A stretch of 64,000 bases of DNA from Prochlorococcus sp. AG-347-I15 (lineage in GTDB: Bacteria; Cyanobacteriota; Cyanobacteriia; PCC-6307; Cyanobiaceae), in assembly GCA_003281585.1 (NCBI GenBank), contig QCBN01000002.1, forward strand, positions 62,001-126,000, written 5' to 3'. Positions 10,201 to 19,840 of this stretch are shown here, piece after piece. Under the pieces are notes generated by a model that made no database searches, had not been told where the DNA came from, and was given only the letters and a program-made list of their open reading frames with translations. The translations under genes were made by a program, and so were the position numbers. Position 1 is the first letter of the stretch. Every line of letters starts with the position of its first letter.

Positions 10201-10476
10201 ATGAATTCTAAAGAAGAACAAACTAACTCAGAAGCCACTAATTTAGAGAATGAGAGTTTAATAGAACAGCAGAAAGATACAAATTACATCAATGAACAAA
10301 TTGAAGACAATAAATTAGATGAAAAATCTATAGAAATTAAAGATGAATATAAATTTGGATGGAGTACTTATTCTGAAATAACTAATGGAAGATTTGCAAT
10401 GATTGGTTTCCTTGCAATAATAATGATTGAATTATTCAGTAAACAATCGTTTTTAAAATGGGCAGGAATCTTATAA
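10201..10476 (+). CDS. hli: High-light-inducible chlorophyll-binding protein (Hlip/Scp) with long hydrophilic N-terminus
   Basis: A 91-residue protein whose C-terminal third is an Hlip helix: FGWSTYSEITNGRFAMIGF carries the ExxNGRxAMIGF chlorophyll-binding motif. These single-helix thylakoid proteins bind chlorophyll/carotenoid and protect photosystems in excess light. The preceding roughly 58 residues are acidic and Glu/Asn rich, longer than in the shortest Prochlorococcus Hlips. It lies 8 bp after the ABC transporter gene, so it may be expressed from that operon rather than as a free-standing stress gene. It ends one base before the ycf66 stop on the other strand. Confidence 0.93.
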   Translation: MNSKEEQTNSEATNLENESLIEQQKDTNYINEQIEDNKLDEKSIEIKDEYKFGWSTYSEITNGRFAMIGFLAIIMIELFSKQSFLKWAGIL

Positions 10477-11406
10477 TTAATCATCAAATCTAGAACTGTT
10501 ATCTCTAGGTTTCTTTTTGTTTGTTCCAACGTTATATCTACTATTTTGATTTTTTGAAGTTGATCTAGCTGGAGAGCTTACTCTACGAGTCTCACGTGTT
10601 TTTTTGGCTTGACTAGAATCTTTAAATGAAGCATCTTCTACTTGAACTGTTGAAGTTTGCTGCCTAATAGTAGATCTAGTAGGTTTCTTTCTTAATGGAG
10701 AAGAATCACTAGGGGCGGAGATATTATCTTGTCTAGAAACTGTGCGATTCATTCTGGGTCTTGAACCTGTTTTAACTTCATCTCGAGCTAAATTTCGTCT
10801 CTCACCAAAGTTATTTGTTTCTGGTTGTTTACTATTTCTATTTTCAGAAGTTTGTCTTCTCCTTCTTACAGGTTCGTCATTTTCAAACTGACTTATTTCC
10901 CTTGTAGATGACCTGCCTCTACTTGCTGCAGCAGAGGGTATAGCCCTCGACACATTTCTCCTACGAGATCTCCCCTCGTTATATTCTTCTTCGAATTCAT
11001 CTTCCTGTGGTTTAAATCTTCTAGATGGTCTTACAGAATCTTCAAACCTATCGTAATCATCATTAAATCGTCCTCTAGAATTTCTGGGAACATCAGAAAT
11101 AGGATCATCATCAAAATAAGATGACCTTCTAGCTTGATCAGTAGCGACCCCCCTCAATCGCACACTTTCATATGCAAAAAAAACTGTAGTTCCTGCTAAT
11201 AAAAACTGACCAAACTGAAGTATGGGATCTAACCTCCAACCTTGAAAAAATAATATTCCTCCGCATAAAAGTCCAATTGCTGCGAAGAAAACATCATAAT
11301 CTCTTGCTAAGGCAGGCTTAAAAGACCGCAAGAAATAAAGGCCTCCTCCACATACCGCGAGAACTATACCAACAATACTGGCCCAATTGAGACTAGCATT
11401 GACCAC
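10477..11406 (-). CDS. ycf66: Ycf66-family protein with long basic, low-complexity tail
   Basis: A 309-residue protein. The first about 100 residues form the Ycf66 core: several hydrophobic helices (WASIVGIVLAVCGGGLYFL, FFAAIGLLCGGILFF, FGQFLLAGTTVFFAYESVRLRG). The remaining about 200 residues are hydrophilic and rich in Arg, Ser, Asn and Glu with no visible fold. Ycf66 is conserved in cyanobacteria and some plastids, with unknown function. The start is GTG at 11406. It lies downstream of psbX on the same strand, separated by 78 bp. Confidence 0.9.
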   Translation of the reverse strand: MVNASLNWASIVGIVLAVCGGGLYFLRSFKPALARDYDVFFAAIGLLCGGILFFQGWRLDPILQFGQFLLAGTTVFFAYESVRLRGVATDQARRSSYFDDDPISDVPRNSRGRFNDDYDRFEDSVRPSRRFKPQEDEFEEEYNEGRSRRRNVSRAIPSAAASRGRSSTREISQFENDEPVRRRRQTSENRNSKQPETNNFGERRNLARDEVKTGSRPRMNRTVSRQDNISAPSDSSPLRKKPTRSTIRQQTSTVQVEDASFKDSSQAKKTRETRRVSSPARSTSKNQNSRYNVGTNKKKPRDNSSRFDD

Positions 11407-11484
11407 ATTCTTTCTCCAAAATCTATTTTTTAAAGGGTTATTTATATCCCTCTATATATAGTGTACTTAAAACTTCTACAAAAA

Positions 11485-11670
11485 CTAGCGTCTTCCAGCA
11501 GAAGTACGATCAAGTGAATCTTTCTGGCTTACAAAAATCAAAAATGCAGTGGCTGGAATTACGATAAGTAAGGCAGCTGCAATAAAACTACCTATCATTC
11601 CAACTGCGGAATTATTTGCAACTTCAGCAGAAAAATCTGCGGCTAGTAATAAATTTGAGATGTGAAACAC
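11485..11670 (-). CDS. psbX: Photosystem II protein PsbX
   Basis: A 61-residue single-helix membrane protein. The segment [22 protein letters not shown] matches the PsbX helix and its stromal SQKD end; I identify it from that pattern and from the ycf66 neighbour. PsbX is a low-molecular-weight subunit of photosystem II near cytochrome b559 that influences quinone binding. The N-terminal about 25 residues ([19 protein letters not shown]) are longer than in short freshwater PsbX proteins. It is divergent from ycf19, with an AT-rich 81-bp promoter-bearing spacer. Confidence 0.85.
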   Translation of the reverse strand: MFHISNLLLAADFSAEVANNSAVGMIGSFIAAALLIVIPATAFLIFVSQKDSLDRTSAGRR

Positions 11671-11751
11671 TTTTTAAATACTTAATTCTCAATTTATAAT
11701 ACGAATTAAATACGATTCAATGGGTTATTTATTAAGATGAATTAAATAATT

Positions 11752-12066
11752 GTGATTTCCTTGCTAGAAAACCCTCTCCAAATTTTAGATTTTTGTTTAG
11801 GAATTTCTCTTTCATATCTAACTCTAGTTTTTCTTATAAGATTAATACTTACCTGGTACCCAAAAATTGAATTAAATAAAGGTTTGTGGCTATTCATTTC
11901 CATACCATCTAGCTATATTCTAAAAGTAACAAAAAAATTTATTCCCCCTATAGGAGGAGTTGACGTAGGACCAGTAATTTGGATTGGAATTATTAGTTTT
12001 GTAAGAGAGATATTAGTTGGTCAACAAGGTCTTATAAAACTTGCAATGCATACACATATTACATAG
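11752..12066 (+). CDS. ycf19: YggT/Ycf19-family membrane protein
   Basis: A 104-residue membrane protein with two to three hydrophobic helices and the family pattern RLILTWYPKIELNKG followed by FIPPIGGVDVGPVIWI. Ycf19/YggT proteins are widespread in cyanobacteria and plastids; plastid relatives take part in haem c or thylakoid membrane organisation (family knowledge), while the role here is not established. The start is GTG at 11752. It is divergent from psbX and convergent with accC, with 18 bp between stops. Confidence 0.88.
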   Translation: MISLLENPLQILDFCLGISLSYLTLVFLIRLILTWYPKIELNKGLWLFISIPSSYILKVTKKFIPPIGGVDVGPVIWIGIISFVREILVGQQGLIKLAMHTHIT

Positions 12067-12084
12067 AGATTATTTAATAATTCC

Positions 12085-13434
12085 TCAGTAATTTGGTAAT
12101 AATTCTTCTTCTACATATTTCGTATGTATCTTACCTTCCTTAAATTTAGTTTTATTCAATAAAGTTAAATGAAAATTAATTGTAGTAGGAATTCCTGTTA
12201 CTGCACATTCATTTAAAGCCCTATTCATTCGTTTAATTGCAGTATTACGATCTTTGCCCCAGACTATTAATTTACCAATTAATGAGTCATAGAATGGAGG
12301 TATTTCGTAACCGGTATAAACATGACTATCCACCCTTACTCCAGGGCCACCAGGAGGAAGCCAACCAGTTATTTTCCCAGGTGATGGCCGGAAATTATGA
12401 GAGGGATCTTCGGCATTGATTCTACATTCAATAGCATGACCATTTAAATGAATATCATCTTGATTAAATTCCAAGTTAGAACCGCTTGCGATTTTAATTT
12501 GCTCAGCGATTAAGTCAACCCCTGTAACCATCTCTGTAACGGGATGTTCAACTTGAATCCTAGTATTCATTTCCATGAAATAAAAGTTATCATTATCGTC
12601 AACTAAAAATTCAACTGTTCCAGCTCCTTCGTAACCAATACTTTTTGCAGCGGCAATGGCTGCATTTCCCATTTTTTTTCTTAATTTAGTATTAATTGCA
12701 GGACTTGGAGACTCCTCCAATAACTTCTGATGCCTTCTTTGAACTGAACAATCTCTCTCTCCTAAATGAACAACATTACCTGACCTATCTGCCAAAATTT
12801 GAATTTCTACATGTCTGGGCTTATTTATAAATTTCTCCATATAGAGTCCATCATTACCAAAAGCTGCTTCTGCTTCACCTTGAGCTGCTTTAAACATTTT
12901 TTCTAGATTCTCAGCGTTTTCAACTAACCTCATACCTCGTCCACCTCCTCCAGCAGTCGCCTTAATAATTACCGGATAGCCAATATCATCTGCTAATTTA
13001 TAAGCCTCATCAACATTTGATAACAAGCCTTTACTTCCAGGTACAGTTGGAACCCCTACCGCTTCCATAGTTTCTTTAGCTGTAGATTTATCTCCCATAG
13101 ATCTAATAGCTTTAGGAGATGGACCTATAAAAACAATGCCGTGATCGTTACACATCTCAGCAAATTTATCATTTTCAGCAAGAAATCCATAACCCGGATG
13201 AATTGCATCAACTCCTCTAGATGTAGCAGCTGCAAGTATGTTAGGAATATTTAAATAACTCTTATTACTTAACGAGTCCCCAACACAAACAGCTTCATCA
13301 GCAAGCTGTACGTGCAATGCTTTTTTATCTACTGTGCTAAAGACTGCTACTGTCGCAATACCTAGTTCTCTACAACTTCTGACAATTCGTAAAGCTATTT
13401 CTCCACGATTAGCAATTAAAACTTTTTCAACCAT
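12085..13434 (-). CDS. accC: Acetyl-CoA carboxylase, biotin carboxylase subunit
   Basis: Carboxylates biotin on AccB using ATP and bicarbonate, the first step of fatty-acid synthesis. The 449-residue length is standard. The ATP-grasp domain shows the glycine loop GGGGRGM at 162-168 and the metal/substrate segment [13 protein letters not shown] at 289-301. The opening [17 protein letters not shown] is canonical. The biotin carrier gene accB is about 37 kb away at 50839-51342, so the two subunits are not co-transcribed. About 260 bp without a gene lie upstream, before the tRNA-Leu. Confidence 0.97.
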   Translation of the reverse strand: MVEKVLIANRGEIALRIVRSCRELGIATVAVFSTVDKKALHVQLADEAVCVGDSLSNKSYLNIPNILAAATSRGVDAIHPGYGFLAENDKFAEMCNDHGIVFIGPSPKAIRSMGDKSTAKETMEAVGVPTVPGSKGLLSNVDEAYKLADDIGYPVIIKATAGGGGRGMRLVENAENLEKMFKAAQGEAEAAFGNDGLYMEKFINKPRHVEIQILADRSGNVVHLGERDCSVQRRHQKLLEESPSPAINTKLRKKMGNAAIAAAKSIGYEGAGTVEFLVDDNDNFYFMEMNTRIQVEHPVTEMVTGVDLIAEQIKIASGSNLEFNQDDIHLNGHAIECRINAEDPSHNFRPSPGKITGWLPPGGPGVRVDSHVYTGYEIPPFYDSLIGKLIVWGKDRNTAIKRMNRALNECAVTGIPTTINFHLTLLNKTKFKEGKIHTKYVEEELLPNY

Positions 13435-13696
13435 TATGAAAATTAAATTGAAGAAATGAAAATGACTTAAATTAAAAAATTCTTTGCCAAAATAATCAAC
13501 AAAATTTTTTTAGTAATCAGAGGACATTTTTTACAATACAACCTAGAACGTTATATATGTATAAATATTTGTTTTATGCAATAGAAAAATAATTCATAAG
13601 ATTCACAAAATCTCTCTTGGAACTACATCCTTATTTCAATCAATAATGTATGATATTTTTAAGGTTTAGACAGCCGCCTGTTGCCAAAAACCCTTT

Positions 13697-13778
13697 GCGG
13701 ACGTGGCGGAATTGGTAGACGCGCACGTCTAAGGAGCGTGTGGCTTAGGCCTTGCGAGTTCAAGTCTCGCCGTCCGCA
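13697..13778 (+). tRNA. trnL: tRNA-Leu, anticodon AAG
   Basis: An 82-nt class II tRNA. The acceptor stem GCGGACG pairs with CGTCCGC, the D arm GCG/CGC encloses GAATTGGTAGA, and the anticodon stem CACGT/GCGTG encloses loop CTAAGGA, so the anticodon is AAG with T33 and G37. A 13-nt variable arm is followed by the T arm GCGAG-TTCAAGT-CTCGC and discriminator A. CCA is not encoded (ATTT follows). The identity Leu is supported by the long variable arm, discriminator A and anticodon. An A at position 34 is unusual in bacteria. The LpxB-like gene starts 5 or 26 nt downstream. Confidence 0.95.
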
Positions 13779-13803
13779 TTTCATGTATTCTGGTGTAACT
13801 GCA

Positions 13804-15069
13804 ATGAAAAAAAAATCACTTGCAGTAGTTATAGTTTCTAATGGTCCTGGCGAATTAACTACATGGGTAAGACCTGTAGTAGAAGAGCTTGGCAAAATAA
13901 ATAAATCCTTATGTGATAACGATAAACTAGATTTCATTCTTAGGTTAATCCTGGTTCCTTGCCCAAATGCAACTGGTAAAGAATACACAGTTGCAAATTC
14001 ATGGAACAAATTCGACTTAATTACAAAATCAAATTGTTTTTGGAAATTATTAATAAACCCATTTTCTTTTGCTCATTGGCCAAAAAAAGGAATAGTTATT
14101 TTCCTTGGGGGAGACCAGTTTTGGAGCATTTTACTAGCTAAAAGATTAGGGTATATAAACATCACGTATGCTGAATGGATTTCGCGATGGCCTAAATGGA
14201 CCAACGAAATTGCTGCTATGAATGTAAAAGTAAAAGAGTTAATACCTAAAAGATATAAACATAAATGCGAAGTCATCGGCGATTTGATGGCAGATATCAA
14301 ACTTAATAACGAAATAACATTTAGAAATAAAGAAAAACACTACATTGCGTTATTGCCTGGTTCTAAGAAAGCAAAGCTTTCTGTTGGAATTCCGTTCTTC
14401 TTAGAAGTTGCAGATCAAATTGCCGAAAAAAATCAAAATATAAATTTTATAATTCCCATTGCACCAACTACTAATAAAAGTGAATATTTATTTTTTCAAA
14501 GCAACAAAAATCCAATTGCTAAATATTACAAATCAAAAATCAAAACAATTAAAAACTTCAAAGACACTTATTTTGATTATGTAATTGAGACATCAAAAAA
14601 TACAAAGATTTATCTAATCAAGAAACATCCTTGCTATGAAATATTAAAAGAATGTGATCTTGCAATTACAACTGTAGGAGCAAATACTGCAGAATTAGCA
14701 GCAATTACTCTTCCAATGTTAGTTGTTCTACCAACTCAACATTTAAATATAATGAATGCCTGGGATGGTATTTTTGGAGTAATTGGTAAGATTTCATTTA
14801 TAAATAGATGCCTAACTTTTATAATTAAAAATTTTTATTTTAAAAAAAAGAAGTTTTTTTCTTGGCCAAATATTAAAGCTAAAAGAATGATTGTTCCTGA
14901 AATGATAGGTAATATTACGCCAAGAAAAATTGCGAGAGAAGTATTATTTCTTATTAAGAATAGAGATCACTTAAAAAGTATTAGGGATAATTTACAAAAA
15001 GAAAGAGGGGGAAAAGGTGCTGCGAAAAAACTTACTTCTATAATTGTTAATTCAATAAAAAAACTTTAA
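13804..15069 (+). CDS. LpxB-like glycosyltransferase-family protein
   Basis: About 421 residues from the ATG at 13804; a second ATG at 13783 adds seven residues. The open frame continues upstream through the tRNA, so earlier starts are not real. The opening VVIVSNGPGELTTWVRPVVEEL, an inner ALLPGSKKAK and the C-terminal TTVGANTAELAAITLPMLVVLPT resemble lipid-A-disaccharide synthase and related GT-B proteins. It is probably a divergent cyanobacterial LpxB-related protein rather than LpxB itself; donor and acceptor are unknown. It closely follows tRNA-Leu and may be transcribed with it. It is convergent with the PRC-barrel gene, with 3 bp between stops. Confidence 0.75.
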   Translation: MKKKSLAVVIVSNGPGELTTWVRPVVEELGKINKSLCDNDKLDFILRLILVPCPNATGKEYTVANSWNKFDLITKSNCFWKLLINPFSFAHWPKKGIVIFLGGDQFWSILLAKRLGYINITYAEWISRWPKWTNEIAAMNVKVKELIPKRYKHKCEVIGDLMADIKLNNEITFRNKEKHYIALLPGSKKAKLSVGIPFFLEVADQIAEKNQNINFIIPIAPTTNKSEYLFFQSNKNPIAKYYKSKIKTIKNFKDTYFDYVIETSKNTKIYLIKKHPCYEILKECDLAITTVGANTAELAAITLPMLVVLPTQHLNIMNAWDGIFGVIGKISFINRCLTFIIKNFYFKKKKFFSWPNIKAKRMIVPEMIGNITPRKIAREVLFLIKNRDHLKSIRDNLQKERGGKGAAKKLTSIIVNSIKKL

Positions 15070-15072
15070 CAC

Positions 15073-16128
15073 TCACCAAGGATCATCAATTTCAAACTTG
15101 TCTGAATTTATTTTATCTTGAACTAAATTTTGTTCATCTAGTGGTTCTATATCTAAAGTTTCAGTTGCATTTTGAATTGGTCTTTTCGAAGCTAAATTAG
15201 TAGTTGATTGTTTCTTTTGCTTGAAGTCAATATTGTTTTTTTCATCTATTTGATTCACACTATTTTGATTCCCGATCTGATCGGAAAAATCATTATCCAT
15301 GTAAAGCTTTTTTTTGTTATTAATTTCATCTGAAGAATCCTTTATTTCAACATATTCAAGTTCATCTTCATATTCATCTTCATAATCATCTTCATAATCA
15401 TCTTGTTCAACAACTTTTTCATATTGTTCGACCAAATTGTTTTGCTGTTCTGATTCAGAACCTGAAAGTAACTGATTCTCAACAGGTACAAGATTAGCTG
15501 AGTATCCATTTGCTGCCCTTTCATCCCATGAAGAACCCCCGACTCCAAGTTTCTCAAGTAGTCCACTACTTAGTTGCTTTAATTTCTCTTCAGCACCTTC
15601 ATAAACAATAATCCTATCGGTACCACTACTGACGATTTCCTCAACAGGTATTTCCCAAGTACTTAAAACTCCTTCACCTAAAAGCGGAACACCAACAGCA
15701 CCCATAACAAGAGATATCAAATCCCCAGTCTCAATATCAAAAGAAAAACCTAGAACTCTTCCTAAAAGTTGTCCAGATTCTGTAATCACTTGACAATTAA
15801 TTACTTTCGCAAATCTTTCTGGAGAAAAGCTTTCACTCAAAGAATCAAGCGAGTCGACTAATATAACATCCCCAACTTGCTTTATACTTTCCAAAGGCAT
15901 CCATTTTGGCAAGCCTGGTAAAAATCTTGTTAGTGGATTATCTCTCAGTCCCAAAGCGACAACCTCTCTTCTATCTATATCAACAACAACTTCACCAACT
16001 ACGCCAAGCCGCCTCCCAGTATCAGTAGTTATAACTTGTGTACCCATTAATTCTGACCTTAACCATAAACGTTCGCTTGGAACGGAGTTAGGAAGGTTCT
16101 TATTAGCAGATGTGTTAGACAAACTCAT
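15073..16128 (-). CDS. PRC-barrel domain protein with acidic C-terminal region
   Basis: A 351-residue protein. Two successive PRC-barrel-like repeats are visible: MGTQVITTDTGRRLGVVGEV near residue 30 and CQVITESGQLLGRVLGFSF near residue 110. PRC barrels occur in RimM and in photosynthetic reaction-centre H subunits, mostly as protein-RNA or protein-protein modules. After about residue 210 the protein becomes very acidic with a tandem DDYED/DEYED run and then Asn/Lys-rich sequence. It follows smc on the same strand by 45 bp and is likely co-transcribed. Its cellular role is unknown. Confidence 0.82.
   Translation of the reverse strand: MSLSNTSANKNLPNSVPSERLWLRSELMGTQVITTDTGRRLGVVGEVVVDIDRREVVALGLRDNPLTRFLPGLPKWMPLESIKQVGDVILVDSLDSLSESFSPERFAKVINCQVITESGQLLGRVLGFSFDIETGDLISLVMGAVGVPLLGEGVLSTWEIPVEEIVSSGTDRIIVYEGAEEKLKQLSSGLLEKLGVGGSSWDERAANGYSANLVPVENQLLSGSESEQQNNLVEQYEKVVEQDDYEDDYEDEYEDELEYVEIKDSSDEINNKKKLYMDNDFSDQIGNQNSVNQIDEKNNIDFKQKKQSTTNLASKRPIQNATETLDIEPLDEQNLVQDKINSDKFEIDDPW
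15358..15411 (-). repeat. In-frame short tandem repeat coding an acidic Asp/Glu/Tyr run
   Basis: On the top strand the unit TCTTCATAATCA (12 bp) and close variants recur several times, encoding DDYEDDYEDEYEDEL on the minus strand inside the PRC-barrel gene. A 12-bp period keeps the frame, so slippage would change only the length of the acidic stretch. Confidence 0.75.
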
Positions 16129-16173
16129 TAATTTCTTTTTATCATTCTGACGTATAAATTTAAAAAAGTGTGT

Positions 16174-19100
16174 TTATGCAGCATTTGGTAACCCAAGAAC
16201 TTGAGTATTAGCACCTCTTGCTTGCGCAACTCCAATTGTTCGTTCAGAAGCACTAATCATAGGCCTTCTATGACTTACGACTATAAATTGAGCATTTGAT
16301 GACTGATTTGATATTAATTTTGATAATCTTTCAACATTTATACCATCTAAGAAACTATCAACCTCATCTAATGCATAAAAAGGTGAAGGTTTATATTTTT
16401 GCAAAGCAAATAAAAAACTTAAAGCAGTTAATGATTTTTCACCACCTGACATAGAGGCTAATCTTCTGACATTTTTTCCCTTAGGATGAGCCACTAAAGT
16501 TAATCCTCCTTCTAAAGGAGAATTAGGATTTTCAAGTTGGAGAAATCCATCTCCTTCAGATAAATTTGCAAAAATTTCTCTGAAATGTTTATCAACTTCT
16601 ATAAAGGCTTGCATAAAAGCCTCTTGACGCATAGTTGATACAGTTTCTATTCTCAGCAATAATTCAGATCTTTCATTAGATAGAATTTCTAATTTTTCTC
16701 GCAAACCATTTAACCTCTCAATTAATTCTTCTAATTCATCAAGGGCTAACATATTAACAGGTTCTAAGCTTTGTAATTTTGCATTTATGATCGAGATTTC
16801 TGATTGCAATGATTCAAGACTCTTCCCTTCATATTCTCCAAAATGCGGGGAGGGATCAGGTAGGTCTTTTTTATAATTTTCTAATTTTATTTTCTCGCTC
16901 CTCATCTCTTCTTTAAGAGAATGCATATCCCTTTCAAGATATTCAAGCTTCAACAGATAGTTATTATATTCTTGCCTTTTATTTGAAATTGAAGAGTTTA
17001 ATTCATCTCTTTTCCTTCTCAATAAACCTAAATCCCTCTCTAGAGAATTTTTTTGATTATCTAGATCTAAAAGCTCTTTTTTAAATTCATCTCTTTTTTC
17101 TATCCATTCACCATGAGCAATTGCAAGTTGTTTAATAGATTCCTGCAAGTTTTTTTCTTGCAGTAGAGTAAGTTTTAATGAATTATTGATACGCTCTTTA
17201 TCTAAAGCAAATTGATTCTTTTTATCTAGTAATATATTTCTCTCCTTATTAAGTAATTCAAGTTTTTTATCAAGATTATTAAAATCGTCATTAAAAGCTA
17301 TTAATGATGATTTTTGATTTTTTTCATAGTTTGCTTTTTGAATGGTTTGTAGTTGATTAAACTTATCGTGATAAGGCTTCAATTCATTTTTTAATTGACC
17401 TAACTCATTAACTAATAAGTTATTAGCAGTATCAAGTTTATTTAATCTCGATTTACAATCCTCAATTCTTTGCAAGACAACTTTAAGAGAATCTTGAGTT
17501 ACTTCAATTTCTTTATTAAATGAAGCACAATCCTCAATAATTTGACTGCGATTAGAATTTAATTTACTAAGTCTATTATTTTTTATTATCAAATCATTAT
17601 TTGACTCTTTTAAAGCTTCTTCGATAACTAATAATCTTTCTTTTATAGGACTGGAATCATCAATATCATTATTAATTCCAAACCTATAAGCCAAATCTTT
17701 ATTTAACTTACTACCTCCTGTAATAGCTCCACTTGCTTCTAATAATTCACCACTTAAGGTAACCAACCTATTTTTTTGCGTAGATAACCTAGCTGAGGAC
17801 AAGTCTGAAAAAACCAAAGTATCTCCAAAAACATATCGAAAAACATCTGAATAGACTTCATCAAAAGTAATTAGATTAATAGCTTTATCAATATATCCAT
17901 TCTCCCTGTTACTTTCAAATCTTGAAATTGCATAATTCTTTTTTTGACTTTTAATTCTATTTAAAGGTAAAAAAGTTAATCTTCCCGCTTTCTTCTTTTT
18001 AAGAATTTCAATTGCTTTAGCAGCAATATGATCATTATCAACAACAATTTGTCCTAACCTATTTCCAGCAGCAATTTCTAATGCATATCTATTTTTCTCA
18101 CTGACTTCTCCAAGTTGAGCTACATAACCATGTATACCCTCTAACCCTGCTTCTAAGAGAATTCTGAGGGCATATGAACCTCTAGATTCGTTTAAAGCTT
18201 CCTTCCTGCTTTCGAATCTAGATAAATCCTTTTCAAGCTTTAATTGCTCATTATTTAGCCTTGATTTAGTTTTAATTAATAAATCAATTTCATTATTTAA
18301 AGAATTAATTTCTACGCTATTACTTGCCAAGTTTTTATTCTTTGTATCGGATGCCTCTTTTTTAATTTGATTTCCCTGAAAAAGTTTCTGCTTTTCTAAG
18401 TCTAAGGATTCGATCTGTGACAATATCTCATCTTTTTGTATATTATTTTGAATAATTTCTTCTTCAATTTTCCTTTTTTTTATTTCCAAAGGATTAATTT
18501 GATTTTTTATACTTTCAAGCTCAGCATTTAATTTGATACTTTGTTTTGAGAATTCTCCTGATTCTCCAGCCGCATCAGAAAGTTTTTTTCTGGATAGTTT
18601 GTGTTTTAAAGTGAGATCATCAATTTGCAAGTTCAATTGATTTAAAAAATTATCATCAAAATTTTCTTGTCTTATCTTTTCTGACTCAATATTCCTTTTA
18701 GAAATTGCAATTTCATCTCTCTGTTTTTGTAATTTAATACCTTCTTCTTTATTAAGACTTGATATCCTATCAAGTTCTCTCAAGCTAGAATTAATACTTC
18801 CAATATCAGAATTCACTTTAATCAATTTATCCTCCCCTTTCTCCTTAAGCTCATCAACAAGTATTTTCAAAGCATCTTCTAAGACTGATATTTCTTTACT
18901 AATAGATTCTTTTTGTTTATTAAATAAAATTTTATTTTTTTCAATTTCACTTTCTTTTTTTTCTATAAATTCAACATGTTTAACTTGTTTTTCAAAAATA
19001 AGAACTTTCTCTAATTCCGTTATTTGTAATAGTTTTGCCTTTAACTCTTTATATCGCTTTGCTTTTTCACATTCTTTTTCAAGCTTATTTTGACTGGATT

Positions 19101-19758
19101 GCAATTCATTTTCTAAAATTTCACATCTTTCTTGTCTTTCAAAAACATCATTTAATTTTGCGTTAGTTTGTTCTATTCTTGTATCAAAAAGTGCGACTCC
19201 TGCTAATTCATCAATAAGATTTCTCCTTTCCTTATTATTCATTGATACTATTCTTGTTACATCGCCCTGCATAACAACATTACTGCCCTCAGGATCAACA
19301 CTAATATCTCTCAATATTTTTTGTATTTGTTGCAAGGTACATTGTTTGCCATCAGAAGTATAAGTAGAAGCATAAGAACCACCTGGCATAAGCCTTAATT
19401 TTCTAGAAACTACCCATTCTTTTTGACCTTTATTAAGGGCAATTTCTTCTTCTTCTAGTTCCAAAGGCGGTAGGTCCTCTCTGGGAGACCAATCTTGAAT
19501 ATTAAATTTTACTGATACAGATGTTTCTGATGACTTACCCTCTTTAACTTTGGAGTTATTTATTAGATCTGGTAATCTTTCAGCCCTCATCCCTCTACTA
19601 TTAGCTAGACCTAAACAAAATAAAATTCCATCTAAAATATTACTTTTCCCAGAACCGTTAGGGCCCGTAACCACCGTGAAACCTTCTTCAAGAGGAATAC
19701 ATACATTTCCCCCAAAAGATTTAAAATTTTCAAACTCGACCTGATTGATATATACCAA
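16174..19758 (-). CDS. smc: Chromosome segregation ATPase SMC
   Basis: A 1194-residue condensin subunit that organises and segregates the chromosome. Walker A TGPNGSGKSN lies at 31-40. Two long Lys/Glu/Leu-rich coiled coils flank a hinge around residues 515-650 (GLEGIHGYVAQLGEV, TLSGELLEASGAITGGS). The C-terminal head has signature SMSGGEKSLTAL and Walker B FYALDEVDSFLDG. Length and layout are complete. Partner genes scpA/scpB are not in this window. The ATG at 19758 is well placed before MVYINQVEFENFKSF. The PRC-barrel gene follows. Confidence 0.97.
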   Translation of the reverse strand: MVYINQVEFENFKSFGGNVCIPLEEGFTVVTGPNGSGKSNILDGILFCLGLANSRGMRAERLPDLINNSKVKEGKSSETSVSVKFNIQDWSPREDLPPLELEEEEIALNKGQKEWVVSRKLRLMPGGSYASTYTSDGKQCTLQQIQKILRDISVDPEGSNVVMQGDVTRIVSMNNKERRNLIDELAGVALFDTRIEQTNAKLNDVFERQERCEILENELQSSQNKLEKECEKAKRYKELKAKLLQITELEKVLIFEKQVKHVEFIEKKESEIEKNKILFNKQKESISKEISVLEDALKILVDELKEKGEDKLIKVNSDIGSINSSLRELDRISSLNKEEGIKLQKQRDEIAISKRNIESEKIRQENFDDNFLNQLNLQIDDLTLKHKLSRKKLSDAAGESGEFSKQSIKLNAELESIKNQINPLEIKKRKIEEEIIQNNIQKDEILSQIESLDLEKQKLFQGNQIKKEASDTKNKNLASNSVEINSLNNEIDLLIKTKSRLNNEQLKLEKDLSRFESRKEALNESRGSYALRILLEAGLEGIHGYVAQLGEVSEKNRYALEIAAGNRLGQIVVDNDHIAAKAIEILKKKKAGRLTFLPLNRIKSQKKNYAISRFESNRENGYIDKAINLITFDEVYSDVFRYVFGDTLVFSDLSSARLSTQKNRLVTLSGELLEASGAITGGSKLNKDLAYRFGINNDIDDSSPIKERLLVIEEALKESNNDLIIKNNRLSKLNSNRSQIIEDCASFNKEIEVTQDSLKVVLQRIEDCKSRLNKLDTANNLLVNELGQLKNELKPYHDKFNQLQTIQKANYEKNQKSSLIAFNDDFNNLDKKLELLNKERNILLDKKNQFALDKERINNSLKLTLLQEKNLQESIKQLAIAHGEWIEKRDEFKKELLDLDNQKNSLERDLGLLRRKRDELNSSISNKRQEYNNYLLKLEYLERDMHSLKEEMRSEKIKLENYKKDLPDPSPHFGEYEGKSLESLQSEISIINAKLQSLEPVNMLALDELEELIERLNGLREKLEILSNERSELLLRIETVSTMRQEAFMQAFIEVDKHFREIFANLSEGDGFLQLENPNSPLEGGLTLVAHPKGKNVRRLASMSGGEKSLTALSFLFALQKYKPSPFYALDEVDSFLDGINVERLSKLISNQSSNAQFIVVSHRRPMISASERTIGVAQARGANTQVLGLPNAA

Positions 19759-19840
19759 TCTAAAGTCTCAATAGCTAAATAAGAATAACTAATTTGCAAA
19801 AATTCTCAATAGAAATATTAAGTTTATTTATAAATGAATA

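Noticed and set aside
13435-13696. Possible small gene in the 262-bp gap between accC and tRNA-Leu
   Set aside because: Only frames of a few codons are present on either strand; it is AT-rich and likely holds promoters for accC and the tRNA.
13681-13803. Upstream extension of the LpxB-like gene
   Set aside because: It runs through the tRNA-Leu gene; real starts are at 13783 or 13804.
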